Shown: positions 42,701-50,262 of the stretch, piece after piece
Numbering within the stretch: the stretch's first letter is position 1
Layout of the letters: each line of letters begins with the position of its first letter
Source of the DNA: an uncultured Christensenellaceae bacterium
GTDB lineage: Bacteria > Bacillota > Clostridia > Christensenellales > Borkfalkiaceae
Direction: 5' to 3'
NCBI GenBank assembly: GCA_910588645.1
Contig: CAJUOY010000002.1
Coordinates: forward strand, 1 to 64,000
Length of the DNA stretch: 64,000 nt
Notes under the pieces: model-generated
Told to the model about the DNA's origin: nothing
The model's input: the letters and a program-made list of their open reading frames with translations, nothing else
Database searches by the model: none
Position numbers and translations under genes: made by a program

Positions 42701-44193
42701 TCGGCGGAGCTTCCGCGGTCGGTAACAGGGCGTTTTACGGCGCAACTGCTCTTACCGCCGTTACAGGGCTTGAAGGTCTTAAAAATATAGGCGAATACGC
42801 TTTTGCAAATACGAAACTGACTTCGCTCGATCTTGTAAATGCGGAAATTATAGGCGACGGCGCGTTTATGATGGAACGCGGCGGTTCCTATAACTCGATC
42901 TCACTCAATAAAGCTGTATCAATAGGCGAACTTGCCTTCTACGGCAACAGAGCAAAGGAAATAACCCTTCCCTCGAGCCTTACTACGGTTGGCGCGGGCG
43001 CTTTTGCTGGCGCACCTGCATTGACTCAAATAAAGGCTGAAGAGGGGAATGAAGTATTTTTCTCTCGCGACGGAGTGCTTTACAGAAATATTGACAGTAC
43101 GGGAAGCTATGGACTTGTGGCGTTCCCTTCGGCAAAATCCGTTACCGAATATTCGGTGATAGACAACACGGCAAGAATAGAAGCCCGCGCTTTTGAGGGC
43201 TACAAGGGCAAGTTAGGTAAAATAATTCTGCCTTACAGCCTCAAATCAATAGGTGTAAAGGCATTCTTCAACAGCGGAATTACCGTCTACGAATTCAAGG
43301 GCGTATCCGCGCCCGCGCTCGAAGCGGAATATTCCGAGGAAGTAAACGACTATGTAAACGCGAACAACATCAATTACCGCGGTTACTATTACGCAAATTT
43401 CCAGGATTATTTCATTTATTATTCCGAGCTCGGCATCGGCACTTCGGTACTTCCTTTGACGGCTTTGTATCCCGAAAACGGAAAGGGATATGACAATCAC
43501 GTATATTCGGCTTATTTCTCCAAGATAAGTAAGACTGAAATTGCAATGGAAGAAGCGACGTATAACTTTGTACAGGCTGTAAGCTCCTTCCCCGAAGCTT
43601 CCGAAATTTCCAAATGGAATAAGGATAATAAGACGGAAAGGGAAGTTCGTCAGTTCTCTGATACAGTTAAGAGAACGCACGAGTATCTTGCGGCGTTCAG
43701 CAATGATCCCGTTCAGCTTGCATTAGTCGAAGAAAGCCTCATCAGCAAATTCAACGATATAGAAACCGCTCTGCGTACGGTAAAACCGATATTCAACATT
43801 ACCGTAAGAGTATTGAGACTCGAAGCTTCCGGCAATTACAAGTCGACTTATTTCGTCGGCGAGAAATTCGATATGAACGGTTTGGTTATAACTGTTGTAT
43901 ATGACGACTATTCTACCGAACTTGCGGATATGTCCAAAGCTAAGCTCGTTTCCCCTACGGGTGAACTCAGCAAGCTGGATACTATCGTAACGGTTTCCTA
44001 TGAAAACAGAGATCTGCGTATCCGTATTACGGTTACCGATAAGGACGTCGTTGAACCTGATGATCCTGAAAATGGGTGTTCGGGTTGTGGCGGAACTTCA
44101 ACGGGTATAGCGGTTATATCCGCGTTTGCAATGATAGCGGGAGTATTGGCGGTTACGACAATAGCGCGTAAAAAATTCAGAGGTCGCAAATGA
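36793..44193 (+). CDS. Lactocepin-like S8 surface protease with BspA leucine-rich repeats and C-terminal anchor
   Basis: A 2466-aa subtilase. In order: signal peptide (first 28 residues, ending SLTASC, an imperfect lipobox); propeptide to about 200; S8 catalytic domain with Asp227 (VIDTGLD), His302 (NHGTHVAG) and Ser665 (SGTSMAAP); an inserted protease-associated domain at about 475-620; Fn3/C5a-peptidase-like beta domains to about 1300; a Big_2 Ig-like domain near 1350; many LRR_5/BspA repeats about 1430-2170; a Big_3-type domain near 2330-2415; then GCSGCGG, one transmembrane helix and a basic tail. No LPxTG motif. All catalytic residues are present, so it should cut proteins at the cell surface. 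The next genes encode a lipoprotein and a full peptide importer. The start has GAGGA. Confidence 0.9.
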   Translation: MNFLRRKIRRSAIACLSLTLCASLTASCATMEYNPSKNPVNGDSVDNSVAFTEVTDQFDTRDLMVENFNSSVLKNDRPVYETRTVIVNLSGECLLDAKPDGMEVTEFLNTSAGQKVLRNIDREQKTFLNKLSSRKIKYELKASYTAVTNAVAVDIDTSYVKSIKDLGGVVSASIAQTYLAPETVEGGSDGSAVSNDAYVYPTGIYNSEAVKDKSWGTGAGMVVAVIDTGLDYSHEAFQTIPSTYRMTKDDIIEGVANTVAFERMAENGETMTADDVYISEKVPFAFDYADTDVDVYPSYSNHGTHVAGIVAGQADSYVDKDGNVAKDENGNVMPFRGVAPDAQLVICKTFTDNLDSVSLGGAEAESIMAALDDCVKLGVDVINMSLGTTAGFTTTDDGDDEGEIFDGIFKRIQKAGISLICAASNDYSAGFGSIYGTNLASNPDSGTVGSPSTYFAALSVASISGQKTQYLLTDSGEPIFFDNSSNGSGTDYDFVGELLGDEASAEGKKYKYVVAGSGQKNDYRGDVADFIKDNEDVIVLVRRGVNTFQEKVEIAKDRGAAGIIVWNNVSGTIRMSLGDLDSQTRIPSASINNDAGRKLVEIAEKSEDGISGEIIVSTRAAGPFMSEFSSWGSTNDLKIKPEITAHGGEITSTVPGGYAEQSGTSMAAPNMAGLTAIIRNYINSELGSVVNVSDSPSVTQLANQLMMSTASIARDQNNLPYSPRKQGAGLANLGNIVSTNAYLLTDESTSNWYTGKDYRPKVELGEDENKTGVYKFDFKVRNFGNTPLNFKLKTQFMTETLGNDGIAVKEQAYMLKDVAPEYTFKGSVSDGNITVSAGETATIGVTLKLSAAEKKYIDDSFVNGMFVEGFVELVSTDNTQCDLSLPFMGFYGDWEQAPMLDYTAYEIAQFQQDGSYTDETRPKETIWATQPFASYNEENYVIPLGSFLYTTDPNETPMYASMEHIAVSRFNEIVSEEGIGNYATTYNIRCVYAGLLRNAQRVKYNLYDAYTGELILDGEKNRISKAYASGGSARPAYVELMFSPEELGLMSNGKYTLELEFLFHKDDVLTEEQKEDSTFAFNFYVDYEAPVLRDARLRYEDYKENNKEKQHIYLDLDIFDNHYAQSVMLCYIDTEGDVQELKLATDYVTPVRDAVKNGVSTVSIDVTDIWEEHKNGLAVQLDDYALNHSSYILGNLNTSDSIEGSLSKNVLPDTFELADGEENITLDINEMHKVSLEYEGDANLSNFGWSTAGMRYIAVKNGEIVGLASTNGRSYPVTVTNYKGVTKRINVTVTDKTTQIRGVSFGFGTIKNSNEAIVKAENSVSVYAGEEFDLNVVPTPWYYPESMITSIEWSSNLPDIASVDENGHVHTYKHGSATISAVITAGGSSYRANVEFAVKDEFTMNGLTLTRYRGEGETYTNPNTGEIEENVVIVPKEIAVITIGENAFKDNKKIKKIIIPQTVTQIEKDAFKGCTALEEVYFMTDKLPEEDYVPDSDLTLINRSAFEGCTSLQLLDLTYTKVFTVGREAFKDCTSLAEIRKSSSIGTAHHRAFMGCTSLTEFDASGMHSAGTNVFSGCTSLSKVTFDKFTHIGDYMFAGLDYYYEEYDYTTGEWNIKNTLYPSCDKIKEVVLKSPTVGEGAFAGCLGLETVTFSGHKEVRIGEGAFAGCAGLKNVSYENGSTIKIIGARAFAGCTALTEFTLPAGLEIIGEGAFSNTGFNPAVNDQTTVTPDGEVLSSDGKTLLLYIGKATEYTLPASIERIGAYAFAGSKVEKITVSASVKEIEEGAFMNSALNSIEILASISEIAPYAFAGTALTSITLPSSVNYIGDNAFSNVTGLTEFNYAPAGEAAFGSYVFSGCNSLTEISLNSKITEMGDMTFWNCTKLESVNMPAVKSLGSLTFFNTPALKEVIFDAGATVTGDRTFAAYGIEGFDYPEQRPVLTNVKLGTSLEKIGEGVFENCTGITSVNLGGASAVGNRAFYGATALTAVTGLEGLKNIGEYAFANTKLTSLDLVNAEIIGDGAFMMERGGSYNSISLNKAVSIGELAFYGNRAKEITLPSSLTTVGAGAFAGAPALTQIKAEEGNEVFFSRDGVLYRNIDSTGSYGLVAFPSAKSVTEYSVIDNTARIEARAFEGYKGKLGKIILPYSLKSIGVKAFFNSGITVYEFKGVSAPALEAEYSEEVNDYVNANNINYRGYYYANFQDYFIYYSELGIGTSVLPLTALYPENGKGYDNHVYSAYFSKISKTEIAMEEATYNFVQAVSSFPEASEISKWNKDNKTEREVRQFSDTVKRTHEYLAAFSNDPVQLALVEESLISKFNDIETALRTVKPIFNITVRVLRLEASGNYKSTYFVGEKFDMNGLVITVVYDDYSTELADMSKAKLVSPTGELSKLDTIVTVSYENRDLRIRITVTDKDVVEPDDPENGCSGCGGTSTGIAVISAFAMIAGVLAVTTIARKKFRGRK
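41070..43300 (+). repeat. BspA/LRR_5 repeat array within the protease gene
   Basis: About 25 units of 20-24 residues with the pattern A-F-x-G-C-T-x-L-x-x-(V/I)-x-(L/F)-P, for example FKGCTALEEVYF, FEGCTSLQLLDL, FSGCTSLSKVTF, FAGCTALTEFTLP. The repeats are protein-level; DNA copies have diverged. Such repeats in BspA-like proteins bind host or matrix proteins. Confidence 0.88.
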
Positions 44194-45488
44194 TAAAAAG
44201 ATATAAAGCGGTTTTAATTTCGGTTTTGGCTCTCGTAGCGGCGGTATGTCTGTTAGCAGGCTGTAACTTGAGCATTAATAAATCGCTCGATGATTTCGTG
44301 AATGAAAAAAATCTTAAAGCTACCGTAACTTACGTCCTTAACGAGGGTTCGTTCACGGATAATTCGCAAGTTTTCGAGATGTATTATTCTTCGGGCGCTA
44401 AACCTTATAAAATCACTCAGTCCCGTCCCGCGGACGCAACGATAGGCAACGCGCTTATAGAAGAGCGCAACGGATATACTTTTGAGGGTTGGTATGAGGC
44501 CGAGCTCGTAAACGGAAAGCCCGTTTACGAGGACGGAACGCCCTTTGATCCCAAGGCGGGAATCGAAAACGGAAAGGCTGTAAAATCTACCGATAGAGAG
44601 TACGACTTTACCAAACCTTTGGAAGAAGGCGATAATATTTATGTTGTTGCCCGTTGGACGACGGATACAAAACTGATTGTAAAGCTTATAGCAGACGGAT
44701 TTACCCTTGAAAAGGGCGAAGATAAGTATGTTACGGGCAGCGTGATCAATTCTTATCCCATACCCGCAAACGGATTGTCGAATATGGGTAAACGAGTATT
44801 CGTCGCCCAAGGCTATACGTTTATGAACTTCTACACCGATGAAAGCGCTTCCGATCTTTTCACGGATTGGCCTGTCAGGGTGCCTGAGGATGAGCAGGAC
44901 GTCGTTATATACGCAAAATATATCGTAGGCGACTGGGAGCTTATCTCCAATGCGGATGATCTCAAATCTACTCTGTTCCGTTCGGGTGGCGGTCTTAAAA
45001 ACTATTATTTCCTCAACGACGTTGATTGCAGCGGGCTCTCGGCGCAGAGTACGCTCAGCTTATTCAGCGGAACGATCGAGGGCAACGGCCATACGCTTAA
45101 AAACCTCACCGTATCGGCGTCGAATCTTACGAATAGTTCGGTTGCATCGCTGTTCGGAGATCTGAGAAGCACTGCCGCTATACAGAATATCAATATCGAA
45201 AATCTGACCGTAAACTTCACCGTAAGGTCGAATAACGATGCAAACGCTTATTTCCTTTTCAGTTCAATGGATAAGGACGCAAAGCTTGAAAACGTTACTT
45301 TGAGCGGTCAAATGAATATAACTTTGGGTGACAACGCTCACGTCAGAAATACCAAGGAAACCAACTGGATGTTCGGTGGTATGGACAACGACAGCCTTGT
45401 AGACGGAATAAAAGTAATAGGCGGAACAAAGTGCGTAATTACTTCGAGTACAGGGGAAGTTACCACTTATGAGTACAAAGAATCTTAA
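44190..45488 (+). CDS. Lipoprotein with InlB-type B repeat and GLUG-like end
   Basis: A 432-aa predicted lipoprotein with lipobox LLAGC, lipidated at Cys25. Residues about 80-155 contain an InlB B-repeat/Flg_new-type module (NGYTFEGWYE), with a second module near 200 (QGYTFMNFYTDES). Residues about 265-400 form a beta-helix-like GLUG segment (FSGTIEGNGHTLKNLTV) related to the large lipoprotein upstream. Function unknown. The ATG overlaps the protease stop (ATGA), which implies coupled translation and a shared role, perhaps holding or presenting protein substrate. Confidence 0.8.
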   Translation: MIKRYKAVLISVLALVAAVCLLAGCNLSINKSLDDFVNEKNLKATVTYVLNEGSFTDNSQVFEMYYSSGAKPYKITQSRPADATIGNALIEERNGYTFEGWYEAELVNGKPVYEDGTPFDPKAGIENGKAVKSTDREYDFTKPLEEGDNIYVVARWTTDTKLIVKLIADGFTLEKGEDKYVTGSVINSYPIPANGLSNMGKRVFVAQGYTFMNFYTDESASDLFTDWPVRVPEDEQDVVIYAKYIVGDWELISNADDLKSTLFRSGGGLKNYYFLNDVDCSGLSAQSTLSLFSGTIEGNGHTLKNLTVSASNLTNSSVASLFGDLRSTAAIQNINIENLTVNFTVRSNNDANAYFLFSSMDKDAKLENVTLSGQMNITLGDNAHVRNTKETNWMFGGMDNDSLVDGIKVIGGTKCVITSSTGEVTTYEYKES

Positions 45489-45512
45489 TTCAACAATATA
45501 ACGGAGGATACT

Positions 45513-48137
45513 ATGAAAACCAAAAAAACTCTGAAAGGTATATTTTTCGGTGTCGCTTGTTGTTCGATGGCGGTAATGTTTGCGGCTTGTACGCCGTCGG
45601 AAACCACCAAGAAGCACGATCCCGAAGAACGTCCGGTAACGCTTGCGATAGGCGCTCTTGACAGAAACTTCAATCCCTTTTTCTACACCGCATTGAACGA
45701 CGGCGAGGTAACGGGACTTACCCAGCTTTCTATGATTACCGTAGACAGCAAGGCCGAACCCATATGCGGACAGAACGAGGCCACCGTTGCGCTTGCCTAT
45801 AACCAGACGATTAGAGACAAGGACGGCAACATCAAGCAGGACGGCGACGAAACTTCGACTACTACTTACGAGTTCGTAATCAAAAACGGAATTAAGTTCA
45901 GCGACGGCGTAGACCTTACCATAAAGGACGTTCTTTTCAATTTGTACGTATATCTTGATCCCTACTATGCGGGTTCGTCCACGATTTACGCAACTAAAAT
46001 AAAGGGACTTTCCGCATACAGATCGCAGGATCCCTCTGCAGAGGACGGCGACGATAATTTCGGCGATCAGTTCCAGGGCGATGCAAACAGAAGATTCAAC
46101 GCGCTGGTAGAATGGGATAAGCGCAACTTCAACGGTTCTGTTACTCCCGAAATGCGCGAGGACGCCGCAACGGTTGCAAGATTGTTCGAGCAGGAGCTTG
46201 AAAGCACCTGGACGAGCATAAAGGGCACTACAGACAGCTATAAAGAGAATTACAACTTTACCGAAGAGTGGGAAGTATTCTATTTCAGCACGGGCTTTGT
46301 AGGCTATCAGACCGAACTGGATACGACGACCAACAGTAGTGTCAGAAAGACCGACGAAAACGGCAAGTATGTTATGGAGTTTGACGAGGGCGGCGCTCAG
46401 GTCGGACTCAGAAGAAATATGAATAAGGTACTTGAAGGTCTCACCGGTACGGAGAGAGAGGAAGCAATGAAGAAGGAAGCTATCTCCACTGTTTTCGAAG
46501 AGTATCTCGAAGTAAAGAGAGAGGACGAAAATGATCCCGATAAGATCACTTGGGCGGAGGCTGCTACTACCGGCAAACTTGCATCAATTCTCTATGAGTG
46601 GTCCGCAGGTTCCAACGCAAGACAGCAATTCCTCAACGAATCTATGAGTAACTACTATACCGAAATGAGAAAGAAGGGCGAACTTCCCGTTAAACAGGTT
46701 TCCGGTATAACTACCAAAAAGATTAAGGGCAGTGAATTTACTCAGATGAAGAACGGTTCTCCCCTCAATCCCAATGAAGAGTACGACGTTTTGCAGATAG
46801 TGATTCAGGGCGTAGATCCCGTTGCTATCTATAACTTCGGATTTGCGGTTGCTCCTATGCACTATTATTCTGGTACCTCAGGTGGTGTGGATTACGTTAA
46901 GAGAGCAATGGATACAGATCCCAACGACGATAAAGTTGCAGATCGTTTCGGTGTAAAATATGCCGATAAAGATTTCTTCGACAACGTTTTAAAGACTGAC
47001 GGTATTAACAAATCAAGAAAGCCCGTAGGCGCCGGCGCGTATAAGTACAGCGGTGAAGAACTGCTTATCGGTAACGACTGCCTCTACGTGCGCAATGAGT
47101 ATTTCCATACGGTCGGTGAAGGTATTGAAAACGCTAAAATCAAGTATCTTACTTACCGTTATATTCAGGATTCTCAGCTTGTAACGACTCTTCGCGCAGG
47201 CAGTGTAGACTTCGGTATGCCCAACTGTACGCCTCAGAACATTAAGTTGCTCGGTGACGGCGGCAACCTTCATCACAACAGCTATTCGGCAGGCGGTTTC
47301 GGTTACGTAGGTATCAACCCTAAGTTTGTTCCCGATAAGGAAGTCAGACAGGCCATTATGAAGGCGATGGACATTGCCGAAATAACCAAGACATATTATA
47401 CCGAAAGATATTCGCAGGTCATTTACAGACCTATTTCGACAACTTCCTGGGTATACCTTGAAAATGATCAGAAAGATTATTTCACGACTTATCCCGGACT
47501 GGAACTTACAACCAGCCATAAAGAAATAGAGAATCTTGTAGAGTCCGCAGGTTGGAGAAAAGTAAACGGTATCTATCAAAAAGACGGTCAGCCGCTTAAA
47601 CTGACGTTTACCATAGCAGGCGACACGCAGGACCATCCCGCGTTCCAGATGTTCAAGAATGCGGAAAGATTCCTCAACGAGTGCGGATTTGACGTCACAA
47701 CGCTTACCGATTTAACCGCTCTTACTAAATTGGCTACAGGTAATCTTGCAGTATGGGCTGCCGCTTGGACGGCGGGCGTAGATCCCGATATGTATCAGGT
47801 TTATCATAAGGACAGTAAGGCAACCAGCGTTAAGAACTGGGGTTACGACGTAATATACGCGGATACGACTGAAAAATTCAGAGAGGAACGCGAAATAATC
47901 GATTTGCTTGCAGAAAAGATAGAAGAGGGAAGATCGTATATCGACAGACCTTCGAGAATTCCCGTTTACCGCGACGCGCTCGATCTTGTTATGCAGCTTG
48001 CGGTTGAGCTTCCTACCTATCAGAGAAACGATATGTACGTTTGCAACAAGGATTTCATAAATCCCGCTTCGCTCAATCAGAACCCCAACGCCAATGCAGG
48101 CGTTCTCAACAAGATTTGGGAACTTGACTACGTTTAA
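45513..48137 (+). CDS. oppA: Oligopeptide ABC transporter substrate-binding lipoprotein (enlarged OppA)
   Basis: An 874-aa SBP family 5 protein. Lipobox FAAC gives Cys26. The SBP_bac_5 fold begins VTLAIGALDRNFNPFF and contains the usual segments FSDGVDLTIKDVLFNL, KPVGAGAYK, LRAGSVDFG, PDKEVRQAIMKAMD and QKDGQPLKLTFTIAGD. It is about 300 residues longer than ordinary OppA; the extra sequence is mostly charged and lies between roughly residues 165 and 430, inside the first lobe. It captures peptides for OppBCDF. GGAGG precedes the start; no terminator separates it from the lipoprotein gene. Confidence 0.88.
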   Translation: MKTKKTLKGIFFGVACCSMAVMFAACTPSETTKKHDPEERPVTLAIGALDRNFNPFFYTALNDGEVTGLTQLSMITVDSKAEPICGQNEATVALAYNQTIRDKDGNIKQDGDETSTTTYEFVIKNGIKFSDGVDLTIKDVLFNLYVYLDPYYAGSSTIYATKIKGLSAYRSQDPSAEDGDDNFGDQFQGDANRRFNALVEWDKRNFNGSVTPEMREDAATVARLFEQELESTWTSIKGTTDSYKENYNFTEEWEVFYFSTGFVGYQTELDTTTNSSVRKTDENGKYVMEFDEGGAQVGLRRNMNKVLEGLTGTEREEAMKKEAISTVFEEYLEVKREDENDPDKITWAEAATTGKLASILYEWSAGSNARQQFLNESMSNYYTEMRKKGELPVKQVSGITTKKIKGSEFTQMKNGSPLNPNEEYDVLQIVIQGVDPVAIYNFGFAVAPMHYYSGTSGGVDYVKRAMDTDPNDDKVADRFGVKYADKDFFDNVLKTDGINKSRKPVGAGAYKYSGEELLIGNDCLYVRNEYFHTVGEGIENAKIKYLTYRYIQDSQLVTTLRAGSVDFGMPNCTPQNIKLLGDGGNLHHNSYSAGGFGYVGINPKFVPDKEVRQAIMKAMDIAEITKTYYTERYSQVIYRPISTTSWVYLENDQKDYFTTYPGLELTTSHKEIENLVESAGWRKVNGIYQKDGQPLKLTFTIAGDTQDHPAFQMFKNAERFLNECGFDVTTLTDLTALTKLATGNLAVWAAAWTAGVDPDMYQVYHKDSKATSVKNWGYDVIYADTTEKFREEREIIDLLAEKIEEGRSYIDRPSRIPVYRDALDLVMQLAVELPTYQRNDMYVCNKDFINPASLNQNPNANAGVLNKIWELDYV

Positions 48138-48164
48138 TAAATAAATCGGAGCAACTTACACAAA

Positions 48165-49163
48165 ATGTTCAAATATATTGTAAAAAGACTGTTGACGGCT
48201 CTGCTGATATTGGTTGGAGTATCATTGATTCTCTATATCATAATCAGACTGATGCCCGCAAACGTCATAAGAGATAACTATATGGCATCGCACCAGCAGG
48301 CCGGTGAATTTGACGAGGCGGAGCTTCAGGCGATTCTTGACAGATACAATCTGGGCGACGATTCTTTCGGCGGTATTGTAACCGGTTGGTGGAAGTGGAT
48401 AACAGCCTTTCTTTGCGGCGATTTCGGCGTTTGTCTCAGCGAGTCTACGCCCGTGCAAAAGGTTATTTTCGACAATATGGGGGTTTCCTTTGCGATTTCC
48501 TTTATTTCGCTCTTACTGCAGCTTATAATTGCCATACCTCTCGGAATAAAGTGCGCTTGCAACCAGTACGGAAAACTTGACTATACCGTGACGGCGTTGA
48601 CGATGATAGGAATTTCTTTCCCGTCGTTCTTCTTTGCGAGTATAATTATCAAGGTGTTTGCGCTCGATCTGGGCTGGTTTGAACCGGGAAGTTTGATATC
48701 CGGATCTATGGTCAATTCGGTAGGATTTGAACGTTTTATAAATATCTGCTGGCATATGGTTCTGCCGATATTCGTTCTCACCATACTTTCTATCGGCTCG
48801 ATGATGAGGTATACGAGAACCAATACATTGGAAGTTCTCAACGCCGACTATATTCGTACGGCGCGCGCAAAGGGACTTTCCGAAAATAAGGTAGTTTATA
48901 AGCATGTATTCAGAAACACTTTGATACCGCTTGTAACCACGCTTGCGGGAATTTTGCCGGGACTGTTCGGCGGATCTATGATAATAGAGCAGATGTTCTC
49001 GTTGCCCGGCATAGGTAACACCGCATATCAGATGACCTTAAAAGGAGACATTCCCTTCATTATGGGTTACGATATGTTTATAGCCACTCTTACGGTAATA
49101 GGAATATTACTTACCGATATAATGTACGCAGTGGTTGATCCCAGAGTCAAGATCGGAAAGTAG
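48165..49163 (+). CDS. oppB: Oligopeptide ABC transporter permease OppB
   Basis: A 332-aa permease of the DppB/OppB family with about six transmembrane helices. The first helix is near residues 9-30 with a long extracellular loop after it. The EAA cytoplasmic loop is visible in DYIRTARAKGLSENKVVYKHVFRN. It forms the channel with OppC. CGGAG is the probable ribosome site, slightly far from the ATG. It is 27 bases from oppA. Confidence 0.93.
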   Translation: MFKYIVKRLLTALLILVGVSLILYIIIRLMPANVIRDNYMASHQQAGEFDEAELQAILDRYNLGDDSFGGIVTGWWKWITAFLCGDFGVCLSESTPVQKVIFDNMGVSFAISFISLLLQLIIAIPLGIKCACNQYGKLDYTVTALTMIGISFPSFFFASIIIKVFALDLGWFEPGSLISGSMVNSVGFERFINICWHMVLPIFVLTILSIGSMMRYTRTNTLEVLNADYIRTARAKGLSENKVVYKHVFRNTLIPLVTTLAGILPGLFGGSMIIEQMFSLPGIGNTAYQMTLKGDIPFIMGYDMFIATLTVIGILLTDIMYAVVDPRVKIGK

Positions 49164-49174
49164 GGAGGAACACT

Positions 49175-50260
49175 ATGGAAGAAAATAAGAATACCGCTCC
49201 CGAAACCGAGGAAGAGGTAAAGATTGAAACGGCCGAAGTTCAGGCCGAAAACGAAACGGAAAATCTCAACGGCGAGAGCCTCGGGGACAGGGTAAAAACC
49301 CTTTCCCCCGGCAGAACCGTTTTAAAGAGATTTTTCCGCTCGAAATTATCAATTGTCGGATTGGTAATAATAATCGCGCTGTTTGCTATTTCATTTTTGG
49401 GACCGCTGTTTTCGCCTTGGGGCGAACAGATGCCCGATAAGACCGGTAAGGTAACCGTTTCCACGCAGGAGATTAAATACGTCGTTGACGGCGTGGAGTA
49501 CATTGCTTACAGTATAACTCTTACCGAAACTGCTACAAACGTTTATGCGAATCCTTCCTGGACGCATTTACTCGGTACCGACGAAAACGGTTACGACATC
49601 TTTACAAGACTTATGTACGGCGGAAGAGTTTCGCTTACCATAGGTTTCCTCGTCGTCTTGGTCGAGACTTTGATAGGCGTAATAATGGGAGGTATAGCGG
49701 GGTATTTCGGAGGAAAGGTAGACAACGTAATAATGCGAATTACGGACGTTCTATACTGTATTCCGCAAATACCGTTGATGCTTATATTTTCCTCGATATT
49801 TACGACGCTTGAAATTACTTCGATTATTAGATTGTACTATATGATGGGCATACTGACGCTGATAGGTTGGGCCGGTATAGCAAGGCTTGTCCGCGGACAG
49901 ATACTGTCGCTGAGAGAGCAGGAATTTATGCTTGCGGCAAAGTGTTCCGGTCTTTCTGTCAAAAGGAAGATTTTCAAGCACCTTATACCTAACGTTATGC
50001 CTCAGCTCATAGTGTCTATGACGCTCGGCCTCGGCAGCATTATTCTTACGGAAGCAACTCTCGGTTTCCTCGGAATAGGCGCTCCTCCGGGAACGGCAAC
50101 TTGGGGCGCGATGATTCAGACCGCGCAGAATACCTATAATCTTACGTATCTGCCCAACTTCTGGATACCGCCCGGTATCTGTATCACACTGGCAATTCTC
50201 GCATTTAACTTTGTTGGAGACGGATTGCGCGACGCGTTCGATCCCAAGATGAAGAGGTAA
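49175..50260 (+). CDS. oppC: Oligopeptide ABC transporter permease OppC
   Basis: A 361-aa DppC-type permease. A 45-residue acidic cytosolic leader (rich in Glu, Thr, Val) precedes the conserved OppC N-terminal motif LKRFFRSKLSIVGLVIII. A longer than usual loop follows helix 1 (to about residue 130) before the motif HLLGTDENGYDIFTRLMYGGR. The EAA loop is EFMLAAKCSGLSVKRKIFKHLIPN. GGGAGGA precedes the start, 11 bases after oppB. Confidence 0.93.
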   Translation: MEENKNTAPETEEEVKIETAEVQAENETENLNGESLGDRVKTLSPGRTVLKRFFRSKLSIVGLVIIIALFAISFLGPLFSPWGEQMPDKTGKVTVSTQEIKYVVDGVEYIAYSITLTETATNVYANPSWTHLLGTDENGYDIFTRLMYGGRVSLTIGFLVVLVETLIGVIMGGIAGYFGGKVDNVIMRITDVLYCIPQIPLMLIFSSIFTTLEITSIIRLYYMMGILTLIGWAGIARLVRGQILSLREQEFMLAAKCSGLSVKRKIFKHLIPNVMPQLIVSMTLGLGSIILTEATLGFLGIGAPPGTATWGAMIQTAQNTYNLTYLPNFWIPPGICITLAILAFNFVGDGLRDAFDPKMKR

Positions 50261-50262
50261 TT

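Noticed and set aside
41070..43300. Regularly spaced repeats that could be taken for a CRISPR array
   Set aside because: The repeats are coding, 60-72 bases long, diverged at DNA level and in frame with an LRR protein. No direct repeats of constant 23-40 bases with unique spacers exist anywhere in the window.
37000..44193. LPxTG wall-sorting motif in the large protease
   Set aside because: No LPxTG or close variant precedes the C-terminal helix; the motif there is GCSGCGG.
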